A stretch of DNA of 57,401 bases from an uncultured Eubacteriales bacterium. Its GTDB lineage: Bacteria; Bacillota; Clostridia; Christensenellales; Aristaeellaceae. A program made the position numbers and the translations under genes. The stretch covers positions 1-57,401 of the forward strand of contig ONRC01000019.1 of NCBI GenBank assembly GCA_900320085.1, given 5' to 3'. The notes beneath the pieces were generated by a model. It was not told where the DNA came from. It worked only from the letters and a program-made list of their open reading frames with translations, and made no database searches. Positions 16,324 through 23,738 of the stretch are shown here, in pieces. Every line of letters starts with the position of its first letter. The first letter of the stretch is position 1.

Positions 16324-16341
16324 GCTTTTGTGTCCTTTGCT

Positions 16342-16941
16342 TTACAGCGCCGCGCGAATGGCGGCCAGCAGGTCGTCATATTCCTCGAAGGCGGGCAGCT
16401 CAGGATGATCCTTCTTGATCTGCTCCGTGCTGCGGAACAGGAAGCCCGCCTTGCTGGCCTGGATCATGGCCAGGTCATTGAAGCTGTCGCCCGCGGCGAT
16501 GGTGTCAAAGCCCACGGACTGCAGCGCCTTCACCGTGGATAGCTTGGACTGGGCTACGCGCATTTTGTAGCCAGTCACTTCGCCAGACGGAGCGACCTCC
16601 AGGGTGTTGCAGAAAATGGTGGGCCAGCCCAGCTTCTTCATCAGGGGCGAAGCGAACTGGGTGAAGGTGTCGCTCAGGATCAGCACCTGGGTTTCCTCCC
16701 GCAGTGCGTCCAGAAATTCCTTCGCGCCGGGCATGGGGTCGATTGTCTCGATCACCTGCTTGATTTCGTTCAGGCCCAGGCCGTGCTCCTTCAGAATGCC
16801 GATGCGCCACTTCATCAGCTTGTCATAGTCCGGCTCGTCCCGGGTGGTGCGGCGCAGCTCCGGGATGCCGCTGGCCTGGGAAAACGCGATCCAGATTTCA
16901 GGAACTAAAACTCCCTCCAAATCCAAACAAACAATATTCAT
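16342..16941 (-). CDS. thrH: Phosphoserine phosphatase / homoserine phosphotransferase ThrH
   Basis: A 199-residue HAD-superfamily enzyme. The N-terminus CLDLEGVLVPEIWIAF carries the HAD nucleophile region (D7, here D-L-E as in ThrH), motif II is ILSDTF and motif IV is AAGDSFND. ThrH of Pseudomonas dephosphorylates phosphoserine and can move the phosphate to homoserine. The sequence is close to that protein through its whole length. It starts 3 bp after the AAA+ gene and precedes the ProB-like kinase. Confidence 0.9.
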   Translation of the reverse strand: MNIVCLDLEGVLVPEIWIAFSQASGIPELRRTTRDEPDYDKLMKWRIGILKEHGLGLNEIKQVIETIDPMPGAKEFLDALREETQVLILSDTFTQFASPLMKKLGWPTIFCNTLEVAPSGEVTGYKMRVAQSKLSTVKALQSVGFDTIAAGDSFNDLAMIQASKAGFLFRSTEQIKKDHPELPAFEEYDDLLAAIRAAL

Positions 16942-16944
16942 TGA

Positions 16945-18048
16945 TTATAATTCCTTTCCGGTTTCCTCTTCTTTTTCACCCGCTTCGGCCTTCTTGTCCT
17001 CCAGCGCGGCGCGAAGATCCTCTGATTTCAGGCGCATGAGGGTATCCTTGTTGATTTCCTCCTCGCCCTTGGCTAAGCGGTCCGCCTGGGCGGCGATGGC
17101 ACGCTCAAACAGGTTGCGTACACCGCGGGCGTTGCCGAAGCTCTCCACGTCCTTGCTTTCTTCCGTCAGGATGTCCCGCAGGGTATCCTCCGCGCCTTCC
17201 GCCAGGGTGTAGCCGCTCTTGCCGCAGCGCATATTGAAGATGCCCACCATCTCGTCGATGGTGTAATCCGGGAAGAACATGAACCGGTTGAAGCGGCTTT
17301 CCAGGCCGGGATTGGAATGGACGAACGCCTTCATCAATTCCGTGTACCCCGCCACGATCACCACCAAATCCTCCCGGTGGTCCTCCATGGCTTTGAGCAG
17401 CGTGTCCACTGCCTCCTGGCCGTAGTCCGTGCCGCCCCGGTTGGTGAGGGCATAGGCTTCGTCGATGAACAGTACGCCGCCCATGGCTTTCTTGATCACC
17501 TCGTCGGTCTTGATGGCGGTTTGGCCCACATAGCCTGCCACCAGTCCGGAGCGGTCCACCTCTACCAGATGGCCCTTGCTGAGAACGCCCAGGCTCTTGT
17601 AAATGCGGCTCATGAGCCGGGCCACCATGGTTTTGCCCGTGCCGGGGTTGCCGGAAAACACCATGTGCAGCGACAGGTCGGGGGTGGGCAAATCGTGCTC
17701 CTTCCGTGCCTTGCAGATTTCGATCCAGTTGATCAGGCTGTCCACTTCGCTTTTGATGGTGTCCAAGCCGATATATCCGTGGAGCTCTTTCTTCAAATCC
17801 TCCATGCTTTCGGCGGGGGCTTCCTCTTCCTGCTTCTTTTCTTCCTCTTTCTGCTCCGCCTGCTGCGCTTCGGTGGGAGCCGCCTCGGCGGTGGGGAAAA
17901 CGGGGGAAATCGGCGCGGTGGGTTCGTTGTCCTGAAGGGATACGGGCTTGATGCCCCACAAATCTTCGCTCAGCAGCTGCATCCGCTGGTTCAGCAGGCC
18001 CTGCATGATTTCGTTCTGCATCTGGATGATTTCGTCTTTGCGATCCAT
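16945..18048 (-). CDS. CbbX/SpoVK-family AAA+ ATPase
   Basis: A 367-residue AAA+ protein. Residues 1-35 are a coiled helix, 40-80 are acidic and low-complexity, and 90-350 form the ATPase: Walker A SGNPGTGKT (132-140), pore-loop-like LVAGYVGQT, Walker B VLFIDEAY (192-199), sensor residues and an arginine finger region in LESRFNR. The CbxX/CfqX pattern (SGNPGTGKT with AGYVGQTA) includes the Rubisco activase CbbX and sporulation SpoVK; with sigK in the window a sporulation link is possible but not shown. The C-tail is Glu/Lys-rich. First gene of its operon. Confidence 0.88.
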   Translation of the reverse strand: MDRKDEIIQMQNEIMQGLLNQRMQLLSEDLWGIKPVSLQDNEPTAPISPVFPTAEAAPTEAQQAEQKEEEKKQEEEAPAESMEDLKKELHGYIGLDTIKSEVDSLINWIEICKARKEHDLPTPDLSLHMVFSGNPGTGKTMVARLMSRIYKSLGVLSKGHLVEVDRSGLVAGYVGQTAIKTDEVIKKAMGGVLFIDEAYALTNRGGTDYGQEAVDTLLKAMEDHREDLVVIVAGYTELMKAFVHSNPGLESRFNRFMFFPDYTIDEMVGIFNMRCGKSGYTLAEGAEDTLRDILTEESKDVESFGNARGVRNLFERAIAAQADRLAKGEEEINKDTLMRLKSEDLRAALEDKKAEAGEKEEETGKEL

Positions 18049-18104
18049 CTGTCGTCGCTCCTTTTCTTCCGTCGGGCAACCGGATCAAAAATCCAGTTAT
18101 ATGT

Positions 18105-18133
18105 ATTTTACAGCGCTTTTCCCGTTTTATCAA
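18105..18133 (-). promoter_or_regulatory. Promoter of the AAA-thrH-kinase operon
   Basis: Minus strand -35 TTGATA (18133-18128), -10 TAAAAT (18110-18105), spacing 17. The 18049-18565 gap has no gene; it holds this promoter, two repeat elements and the next operon's promoter. Confidence 0.7.
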
Positions 18134-18166
18134 GGGTTTGGGGAGAATTAGTTCAAAGTAGTTACA

Positions 18167-18277
18167 AGTTCTACGTTCTAAGTTCCAAGCCCAAAGTTCC
18201 AAGCCAATCGTATCAAATTTCCATTAAGTGGTTTTCATGATCGCTTGGAACTTAAAACTTGGAACTTAGAACTTAGG
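18167..18277. repeat. Inverted heptamer arrays, AGTTCYA variant
   Basis: Left arm AGTTCTA, CGTTCTA, AGTTCCA, AGCCCAA, AGTTCCA (18167-18201); right arm TGGAACT, TAAAACT, TGGAACT, TAGAACT (18246-18273). The same architecture as the AGAGTNC elements (7-bp units, inverted arms, about 40 bp between) with a different unit. Confidence 0.85.
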
Positions 18278-18323
18278 TAACCACTGATTCATTCATTGTA
18301 TGTAGAAAGGATACAAATTTATG

Positions 18324-18426
18324 GTAGGGGCGGATATGATCCGCCCGCATTGCAGAATTGCGACAACGCGGAAAAATGCAGCAAGCGTAAAGATTTGCTC
18401 CACGGGCGGATCATATCCGCCCCTAC
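18324..18426. repeat. GTAGGGGCGGAT palindromic element, copy 1
   Basis: Two perfectly inverted 24-bp arms (18324-18347 and 18403-18426) begin GTAGGGGCGGAT. Each arm is itself a hairpin, GGGCGGAT and ATCCGCCC around 3 nt. The 55-bp interior has no reading frame. No transposase is present. A second copy is at 53264-53361. Confidence 0.9.
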
Positions 18427-18501
18427 ACGGTGTTATTCCAACAAACGTATAGAAATTAACATGATTGAATAGATCAGTTTTTACTTAGAACAAAAAATGT
18501 A

Positions 18502-18543
18502 TTGACAAATCCAGAATTATAGTGTACTATACATATAGTGCAC
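18502..18543 (+). promoter_or_regulatory. Promoter and YtrA-type operator of the regulator-ABC operon
   Basis: -35 TTGACA (18502-18507) and -10 TACTAT (18525-18530), spacing 17. Overlapping the -10 and start point is an inverted repeat with arms GTGTACTAT and ATAGTGCAC (8 of 9 symmetric) 4 nt apart (18522-18543), the layout of GntR/YtrA self-repressing operators. Confidence 0.78.
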
Positions 18544-18565
18544 TAAGAAACACAGGGCGCTGGAA

Positions 18566-18865
18566 ATGGACGTGATCACCGGCAGGCGGAAGCCGGGAGC
18601 AAAACTGCCGGGCGGCCGCGACCTGGCGCTGAACTACGGCATCAACCCCAACACGGCAGCACGGGTGTATCAGGAGCTGGAACGGGCGAACCTGTGCGAA
18701 ACCCGCCGGGGCATGGGCACCTTCGTGACGGAGGATGAAGCGGTTATCGCCGCGGTGCGTGAGCAGTTCATCCGGCAGACGATTCAGGACTTTCTTCGGA
18801 GCATGGCGCAATTGGGGGAAACGCCCGAGAGCGCGGCCCGGATGATATTAAAGGAGGAAGCATAA
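18566..18865 (+). CDS. GntR/YtrA-family regulator lacking the first wing-helix residues
   Basis: A 99-residue protein with the YtrA-type winged helix: RRKPGAKLPGGRDLALNYGINPNTAARVYQELER, GMGTFVTED, then a short helical tail. Family members begin about 20 residues earlier with an N-terminal strand and helix (pattern PIYxQI). Here the frame upstream of the ATG meets TAG at 18536-18538 after ten codons and no family sequence is found in other frames, so the first helix appears to be missing. The operator and promoter directly upstream are intact. It lies 3 bp before the ABC ATPase gene, the usual YtrA arrangement. Confidence 0.75.
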   Translation: MDVITGRRKPGAKLPGGRDLALNYGINPNTAARVYQELERANLCETRRGMGTFVTEDEAVIAAVREQFIRQTIQDFLRSMAQLGETPESAARMILKEEA

Positions 18866-18868
18866 GCA

Positions 18869-19567
18869 ATGCTGGAAAGCAAAGAAGTAACCAAAACCTT
18901 TGGCGCGAAAACAGCGGTGGATCATATCAGTTTGAAGCTGGAAAAGGGCCACGTGTACGCCATGCTGGGCCCCAACGGCAGCGGCAAAACCACCTGGATG
19001 AAGCTGGCGGCGGGGCTGCTCAAGCCCAGCTACGGCATGGTGTGCTTTAACGGCGAGCCGGTCAGCATCGAAAGCCGGAAGTACGTGGCCTATATGTCCA
19101 CCGAGCCTTACTTCTATACCTGGATGACGGTAAAGGACGTGGGCAAATACTACCAGGATTTCTTCGAGGACTTTTCCTATGACCAATATCTCAAACTGCT
19201 TCAGCAGATGGAGCTGACCGAAAAGCTGAAAACCAAGGCGCTGTCCTCCGGTATGATGGCGAAGCTGAAAATCGCCGTCACCATGGCGCGGGACGCCCAG
19301 GTGTACATGCTGGACGAGCCCTTCAACGGCATCGACCTCTTGGCCCGGGACGAGATCCGCGCCTGCATCCTGAGCTACGCCACGGAGGATAAGTTATTGC
19401 TTTTGTCCAGCCACCTGGTGGAGGAAATGGAAGCCATCGCCGACCGGGCGGTGTTCATCAAGGAAGGCAGGCTGGTGGAGTGCGTGGACCTGGAAGAAAT
19501 GCGCACCCAGCAGGGCGTTTCCATGGCGGACCGCTACCGCCAAATCTACGGACATACGGAGGGCTGA
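18869..19567 (+). CDS. ABC transporter ATP-binding protein (YtrB-like)
   Basis: A 232-residue ATPase with Walker A GPNGSGKT (34-41), a degenerate signature LSSGMMAKLKIA in place of LSGGQ, Walker B VYMLDEPFNGID and H-loop SSHLVEE. It pairs with the permease that follows 4 bp later and with the GntR-type repressor before it, as in ytr/bcrA-like envelope-stress exporters. Cargo is unknown. Confidence 0.88.
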   Translation: MLESKEVTKTFGAKTAVDHISLKLEKGHVYAMLGPNGSGKTTWMKLAAGLLKPSYGMVCFNGEPVSIESRKYVAYMSTEPYFYTWMTVKDVGKYYQDFFEDFSYDQYLKLLQQMELTEKLKTKALSSGMMAKLKIAVTMARDAQVYMLDEPFNGIDLLARDEIRACILSYATEDKLLLLSSHLVEEMEAIADRAVFIKEGRLVECVDLEEMRTQQGVSMADRYRQIYGHTEG

Positions 19568-19571
19568 CACC

Positions 19572-20318
19572 ATGTTCAAGCTGATGAAATATGAGTTCCG
19601 GAAAACCTGGATCACCAAACTGATCCTGCTGGGCATCACCGCCGCGGCGGAGGCCGCGTTCCTGTTCAACCTGTACACGGACAAAGAAGATGGGTTGGCC
19701 GCTTCCATTGGCATCCTGACGCTGCTGGCCGTTTTCGGGGTGCTGTTTATCGGCCTGCAAAGCGTGATTACCCTGCACCGGGATATGAACACCAAGCAGG
19801 GCTACATGCTGTTCATGACGCCCAACAGCTGCTATAAGATTTTAGGCGCGAAGGTGCTGGAAAACGGCCTGTCCATCCTGGTGACCGGCGCGTTCTACTT
19901 CGCCCTGGGCGCACTGGACATTACCCTGCTGTTTGCGAAGCAGGGGCAGCTGAATCAAATCTGGCAGTTGTTGCAGGATGTGATCAAGTCGATCAATGAG
20001 GAAATCCCCTTGACCGCCGACGCTCTGGCCGCCTTCACCTTCAGCCTGCTGGCGGGCTGGATCAGCACCGTCGTGACCGCGTATCTGGCGGACGTGATCA
20101 GCGCCGCGCTGCTGAACGGAAAATCCTTCAACGGCGTGATCAGCTTCGTGATTTTCCTGGCGCTGAATTGGGCCTTTGGCTGGCTGGTGGGGATTGCTAC
20201 CCAGAACATCCCGAACGTAATCACGTCCTTGCTGGTGCAGGGCGGTATCTCGCTCCTGATCGCCGCGGTCATGTATGTGGTCACCGCCCAGATCATGGAA
20301 AAGAAACTGAGCGTGTAA
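19572..20318 (+). CDS. ABC-2-type permease
   Basis: A 248-residue membrane protein with about six transmembrane segments (near 15-32, 45-65, 95-125, 155-180, 195-215 and 220-240). Short N-terminal motif MFKLMKYEFRKTW is typical of ABC-2 export permeases. It is the membrane partner of the preceding ATPase. Confidence 0.82.
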   Translation: MFKLMKYEFRKTWITKLILLGITAAAEAAFLFNLYTDKEDGLAASIGILTLLAVFGVLFIGLQSVITLHRDMNTKQGYMLFMTPNSCYKILGAKVLENGLSILVTGAFYFALGALDITLLFAKQGQLNQIWQLLQDVIKSINEEIPLTADALAAFTFSLLAGWISTVVTAYLADVISAALLNGKSFNGVISFVIFLALNWAFGWLVGIATQNIPNVITSLLVQGGISLLIAAVMYVVTAQIMEKKLSV

Positions 20319-20331
20319 GCGAACACGTAAT

Positions 20332-20382
20332 AAAAAACCTTTCAGTCGAAATCGCGAATGCGGCGTGGCTGAAAGGTTTTTT
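20332..20382 (+). terminator. Bidirectional terminator between convergent operons
   Basis: AAAAAACCTTTCAG and CTGAAAGGTTTTTT form a 14-bp stem around a 23-nt loop, serving the ABC operon on plus and the nucleotidyltransferase gene on minus. Confidence 0.88.
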
Positions 20383-20398
20383 CATATAGAGGAACCGT

Positions 20399-21316
20399 TT
20401 ATTTCCACAGCGACAGGGGATACAGGCCGTCCTTTTTCATCTGGGCGATAGCGGCCTGTACCTGGGGCATGTCGGGCTGGTAGGTGACGCCGTACCATTT
20501 TTCGGGGCACGGCAGCACCCGCACCTTGGCCTTGCCCTCGGCGATCAGCTGGTTGGGAATCAGGGGCAGGAAGTATTCGCACTTGAGGGGATTCTTGGGC
20601 AGGTTCTCCGCCAGGAACGAAGCGAACCTTCCTTCGATTTCCTTGAGGATATCCGGCGTAAAGCCCCAGAAATTCATGGACACCGTGGTGCCGTTGGGCA
20701 GGAAGGTGAAGGTTTTGCCGTCGTCCTCGGTAAACGCAGCGCCGCCGTCCCGGGGCTCGATGTGGGTGCGCTCCACGATGCCGGTCAGGAACTGGCCGCT
20801 CTCATCCATGGCGCACACGCCCCGGGCCACGTGGCCGTTCTCGGTCAGGGTGTTTTCCACCTGATAGCCCACCATGGCGTATTCGTCGGCGGGATGATCG
20901 GACACCAGGTAATCATGAATGATTTTGAAGGAATCCTTGCCGTAGAAGTCGTCGGCGTTGATGACGGAGAAGGGCGCGTCGATCGCGTCCTTGGCGCAGA
21001 GCACGGCGTGGGCGGTGCCCCAGGGCTTCACCCGGCCTTCGGGCACGGAAAAGCCCGCGGGCAGGTTTTCCGGCACCTGATGCACATAGATGATATTCGC
21101 CGCGCCGCCGACTCGCTTGCCCAGGGTGTCCCGGAACAGCTGCTCGTTTTCAGGCTTCACGATCAGGATGATATCGCCAAAGCCCGCTCGCACGGCGTCA
21201 AAAATGGAATAGTCGATGATCCAATGGTTCTGCGGGTCCACAGGCGCCATTTGTTTGAGGCCGCCGAACCGGCTGCCCAGCCCCGCTGCCATGATGACCA
21301 ATTGCGGTTTTTTCAT
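20399..21316 (-). CDS. NTP-transferase (sugar-phosphate nucleotidyltransferase-like)
   Basis: A 305-residue protein of the nucleotidyl-transferase fold: the nucleotide-binding start LVIMAAGLGSRFGGLKQ, the substrate region KPWGTAHAVLCAKD and the metal-binding INADDFYG. These are the signatures of NDP-sugar pyrophosphorylases. The sugar is not clear; it has its own promoter and no sugar genes beside it. It could supply an activated sugar or choline-like head group. Confidence 0.82.
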   Translation of the reverse strand: MKKPQLVIMAAGLGSRFGGLKQMAPVDPQNHWIIDYSIFDAVRAGFGDIILIVKPENEQLFRDTLGKRVGGAANIIYVHQVPENLPAGFSVPEGRVKPWGTAHAVLCAKDAIDAPFSVINADDFYGKDSFKIIHDYLVSDHPADEYAMVGYQVENTLTENGHVARGVCAMDESGQFLTGIVERTHIEPRDGGAAFTEDDGKTFTFLPNGTTVSMNFWGFTPDILKEIEGRFASFLAENLPKNPLKCEYFLPLIPNQLIAEGKAKVRVLPCPEKWYGVTYQPDMPQVQAAIAQMKKDGLYPLSLWK

Positions 21317-21358
21317 ATTGATCCCCCTTGAGATTGCTTGCTTTCAAAAACCTTCCAC

Positions 21359-21387
21359 AGTATAGTACATTTTTCTGCTTTTGTCCA
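21359..21387 (-). promoter_or_regulatory. Promoter of the nucleotidyltransferase gene
   Basis: Minus strand -35 TGGACA (21387-21382), -10 TATACT (21364-21359), spacing 17. Confidence 0.65.
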
Positions 21388-21389
21388 TC

Positions 21390-22886
21390 TCATTTTTCCG
21401 CGTCCAGCCGCAGGACGCGGGCGTTCAGATGCTCCAGGAACGTTTTGTCGTGTTCCACCAGCAGCATCGTGGGGCGGAACTGGCTGATCAGCCGCTCGAT
21501 CTGCATCCGGGAAAGGAGGTCGATGTAGTTGAGCGGCTCGTCCCACACGTACAGATGCGCCTGCTGGCACAGGCTGCGGGCGATGAGCGCCTTCTTCTGC
21601 TGGCCTGCGCTGAGGGCCTCCAGCGGCTTGTCAAACTGTTCCCGCTTGAAATCCAGCTTCCGCAGGATGGTTTTGAACAGCGTTTCGTCGATGGCGCTTT
21701 CCTGGATGAAGGAGCGCATGTCGCCGCAAAGCTGCGCCTGCTGCGGCACCACCGACAGGATCAGGCCGCTGGCCAGATGGATTTCCCCGGCGGAGGGCTG
21801 CAATTCACCCGTCAGTGCTTTGATGACGCTGGTTTTTCCGCAGCCGTTTTTCCCGGTCAGGGCCAGGATGTCGCCGTTGAATAAGGTGAAGTTTAAGTCG
21901 GAAAGAATGGTTCTGTCCCCATAGCTGATCGTTGCGCCGCGGCACTCGATCAGCCGCCCGGAAGGATGGGACAGCGGAAAGATTTTCAGGTCGTCCGCCC
22001 GCTCCAGATTTTTCAGCAGTTCTTCCTTTTCCTCGATTTCTTTTTCCATCCGGTTTTCCAGATTCTTTCTGCGCTGCTGCATCCGGCGGGACTTTTCGCC
22101 TGCGTAGGAGCGGGCATTTTTCGGCCGTTCATGAGCATTTGGCGTTAAGCCGAACTTGGTGCTTTCCACCTTATCAGCCCAATCATTGGCCTGGCGTGCG
22201 GAAGCCTTCAGCGCGCCAATTTCCTTTTTCAGCCGTTCGTTTTCGTTCAGCTCAAATTCGTCCTGCCGCCGCTTGTTTTCCTCCCAGGAGGAGAAGTTGC
22301 CCTTCTGCACCTCGATGTTCGCCCGGTTGATGGACAGCACATGATCCACACACCCGTCCAGGAACGCCCGGTCGTGAGACACCAGGATGAAGCCCTTCTT
22401 GCCGTTCAGGTAACGGCTCATGACTTCCCGGCCCCGCATATCCAGATGATTGGTGGGCTCGTCGATCAGCAGGAAATGATGCTCCCGGGCGAACAGTGCG
22501 GCCAACAGCACCTTGGCCTGCTCCCCGCCGGAAAGGGAGGAAAAGGGGCGGGTGAGAATATCGTCCGCCACGTCCAGCAGGGCGATTTCTTTCAGAAACC
22601 GCCACACCTGGCCTTCCGCGTCCATGTCCGCCGCGATCTCCAGCGGCGTTTGGCTGGGGTCTGGAACAGCAAAGGGAAAATAATCAAACTGCACCGGGGC
22701 GTTCACCGCGCCGTGATCGGGCAGCTCTCCGCAGAGAATTTTGAGCAAGGTCGTTTTGCCCCTGCCGTTGCGGGCGATGAAGCCCAGCTTCCAGTCCGTA
22801 TCCACGGCGAAGGAAGCGTCGTTAAAAATCAAATCGGGGCTGCCCTCATAAGCAAACGTTAAATGCGATACCTGTATCCGCGCCAT
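21390..22886 (-). CDS. ABC-F family ATPase (Lsa/Vga-like ribosome protection type)
   Basis: A 498-residue protein with two ABC domains and no membrane segments. First domain: ARNGRGKT (Ala in place of the first Gly) and LSGGEQ; second: GKNGCGKT and LSAGQQKK. The inter-domain linker is long, charged and helical (RRMQQRRKNLENRMEKEIEEKEE), as in antibiotic-resistance ABC-F proteins that eject drugs from the ribosome. Start ATG 22886 has GGAGG 6 nt upstream; an in-frame ATG at 23027 would add 47 residues encoded by the leader. Resistance to lincosamides, streptogramins A or pleuromutilins is possible by family, not proven. Confidence 0.85.
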   Translation of the reverse strand: MARIQVSHLTFAYEGSPDLIFNDASFAVDTDWKLGFIARNGRGKTTLLKILCGELPDHGAVNAPVQFDYFPFAVPDPSQTPLEIAADMDAEGQVWRFLKEIALLDVADDILTRPFSSLSGGEQAKVLLAALFAREHHFLLIDEPTNHLDMRGREVMSRYLNGKKGFILVSHDRAFLDGCVDHVLSINRANIEVQKGNFSSWEENKRRQDEFELNENERLKKEIGALKASARQANDWADKVESTKFGLTPNAHERPKNARSYAGEKSRRMQQRRKNLENRMEKEIEEKEELLKNLERADDLKIFPLSHPSGRLIECRGATISYGDRTILSDLNFTLFNGDILALTGKNGCGKTSVIKALTGELQPSAGEIHLASGLILSVVPQQAQLCGDMRSFIQESAIDETLFKTILRKLDFKREQFDKPLEALSAGQQKKALIARSLCQQAHLYVWDEPLNYIDLLSRMQIERLISQFRPTMLLVEHDKTFLEHLNARVLRLDAEK

Positions 22887-23127
22887 AAAAAACCTCCGAA
22901 TCTCTGTCCGCAGGCCAGACGCTTTTCTTTTATGGCGGCGCGAAAAAAGACGCGCATAAATGAACACAAAAAAGACGCGCATTTCTGGCCTGCCGGGGCA
23001 CAATAAAACAAGGCATGTAAATAACATGCTTATCCTCTTTGCCCGCTTGTCTGATGACCTGCTTCGGTCACGACGGCAGAACCATTATTTGCGCATCCTT
23101 CCACCTCTTTCGTCTGTTGTCAGATCC
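22887..23127 (-). promoter_or_regulatory. Long structured leader of the ABC-F gene
   Basis: About 240 nt separate the promoter from the start. On the minus strand it holds a tiny frame M-R-K-stop at 23096-23085 with a Shine-Dalgarno; hairpins TGACC/GGTCA and GCATG/CATGC; two exact copies of ATGCGCGTCTTTTTT (22982-22968 and 22957-22943), each ending in a U-run; and a 10-bp long-range stem GCAGGCCAGA/TCTGGCCTGC (22993-22984 with 22919-22910) that encloses both. This is the style of drug-sensing attenuators; the mechanism is inference. Confidence 0.6.
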
Positions 23128-23156
23128 ATTATACCCGAAGCAGCGGGAAAAAGCAA
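23128..23156 (-). promoter_or_regulatory. Promoter of the ABC-F gene
   Basis: Minus strand -35 TTGCTT (23156-23151), -10 TATAAT (23133-23128), spacing 17. It stands back to back with the csoR promoter; their -35 boxes are 19 bp apart. Confidence 0.72.
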
Positions 23157-23175
23157 GTGTGTTTTGAAAGATGTC

Positions 23176-23225
23176 TTGACAAATACCCCGATGGGGTATA
23201 TAATGCAAATACCCTGATGGGGTAT
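23176..23225 (+). promoter_or_regulatory. csoR promoter with two CsoR operators
   Basis: -35 TTGACA (23176-23181), -10 TATAAT (23199-23204), spacing 17. The palindrome ATACCCCGATGGGGTAT (23183-23199) fills the spacer; a second copy ATACCCTGATGGGGTAT lies at 23209-23225, after the -10. Both match the CsoR-family G-tract palindrome, so the copper repressor should block RNA polymerase here. Confidence 0.88.
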
Positions 23226-23243
23226 TTGATGGGAGGAAACGTC

Positions 23244-23579
23244 ATGAATGAAGAAACATGCTGCTGCGGGGAAATGCCAAGCGGGGAAGAAGCCTGCTCC
23301 CACAAGACCAAGCAGCGCGGCGAGGAAGAATATAAAAAGCTGATTCACCGGCTGAACCGCATCGAGGGCCAGATTCGCGGCATTCGAGGCATGGTGGAAA
23401 AGAACGCCTACTGCACGGACATCCTGGTGCAGGTGGCGGCGGTGAATGCGGCACTGGCGGCGTTCAACCGGGAGCTGCTGGGCGAACACATCAAGACCTG
23501 CGTGAAGCGGGACATTCTGGCGGGTAAGGACGAAACGATCGACGAGCTGCTTGCCACCCTGCAAAAGCTGATGAAATAA
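23244..23579 (+). CDS. csoR: Copper-sensing transcriptional repressor CsoR
   Basis: A 111-residue all-helical repressor. RLNRIEGQIRGIRGM is the family DNA-binding helix region. The Cu(I) ligands are in place: Cys57 (NAYCTD), His82 and Cys86 (GEHIKTC). The N-terminal 20 residues add an extra CCC cluster. Start ATG 23244 has GGGAGG 7 nt upstream; an in-frame ATG at 23157 lies before the promoter and cannot be used. It controls itself and the copper ATPase downstream through the two operators upstream. Confidence 0.92.
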   Translation: MNEETCCCGEMPSGEEACSHKTKQRGEEEYKKLIHRLNRIEGQIRGIRGMVEKNAYCTDILVQVAAVNAALAAFNRELLGEHIKTCVKRDILAGKDETIDELLATLQKLMK

Positions 23580-23589
23580 AGATATGAAG

Positions 23590-23700
23590 AGAGAACAGAG
23601 TTCAGAGTTCAGAATTCAGTTTGTCTTGTCCATCAAAAAACAGAATGTGACTGTTGTGATTCTCTTATATCTGTACTCTGCGCTCTGAACTCTGTACTCT
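23590..23700. repeat. Inverted pair of heptamer arrays, copy 4
   Basis: Left arm AGAGAAC, AGAGTTC, AGAGTTC, AGAATTC (23590-23617); right arm GTACTCT, GCGCTCT, GAACTCT, GTACTCT (23673-23700). It lies between csoR (11 bp after its stop) and copA, within the presumed operon. Confidence 0.9.
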
Positions 23701-23738
23701 CTTTCCAACATTGTCAATGAATAAAAAGGGGTTCGATT

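Noticed and set aside
18324..18426. Insertion sequence
   Set aside because: Only about 100 bp, no transposase frame and no clear target duplication.
21390..23027. ABC-F protein with a 47-residue N-terminal extension
   Set aside because: The extension is leader RNA containing U-runs and hairpins; the ATG at 22886 has a better ribosome-binding site and begins with the family N-terminus. Kept only as an alternative.
23157..23243. Longer csoR starting at 23157
   Set aside because: That ATG-bearing stretch lies upstream of and across the promoter and operators, so it cannot be on the mRNA.
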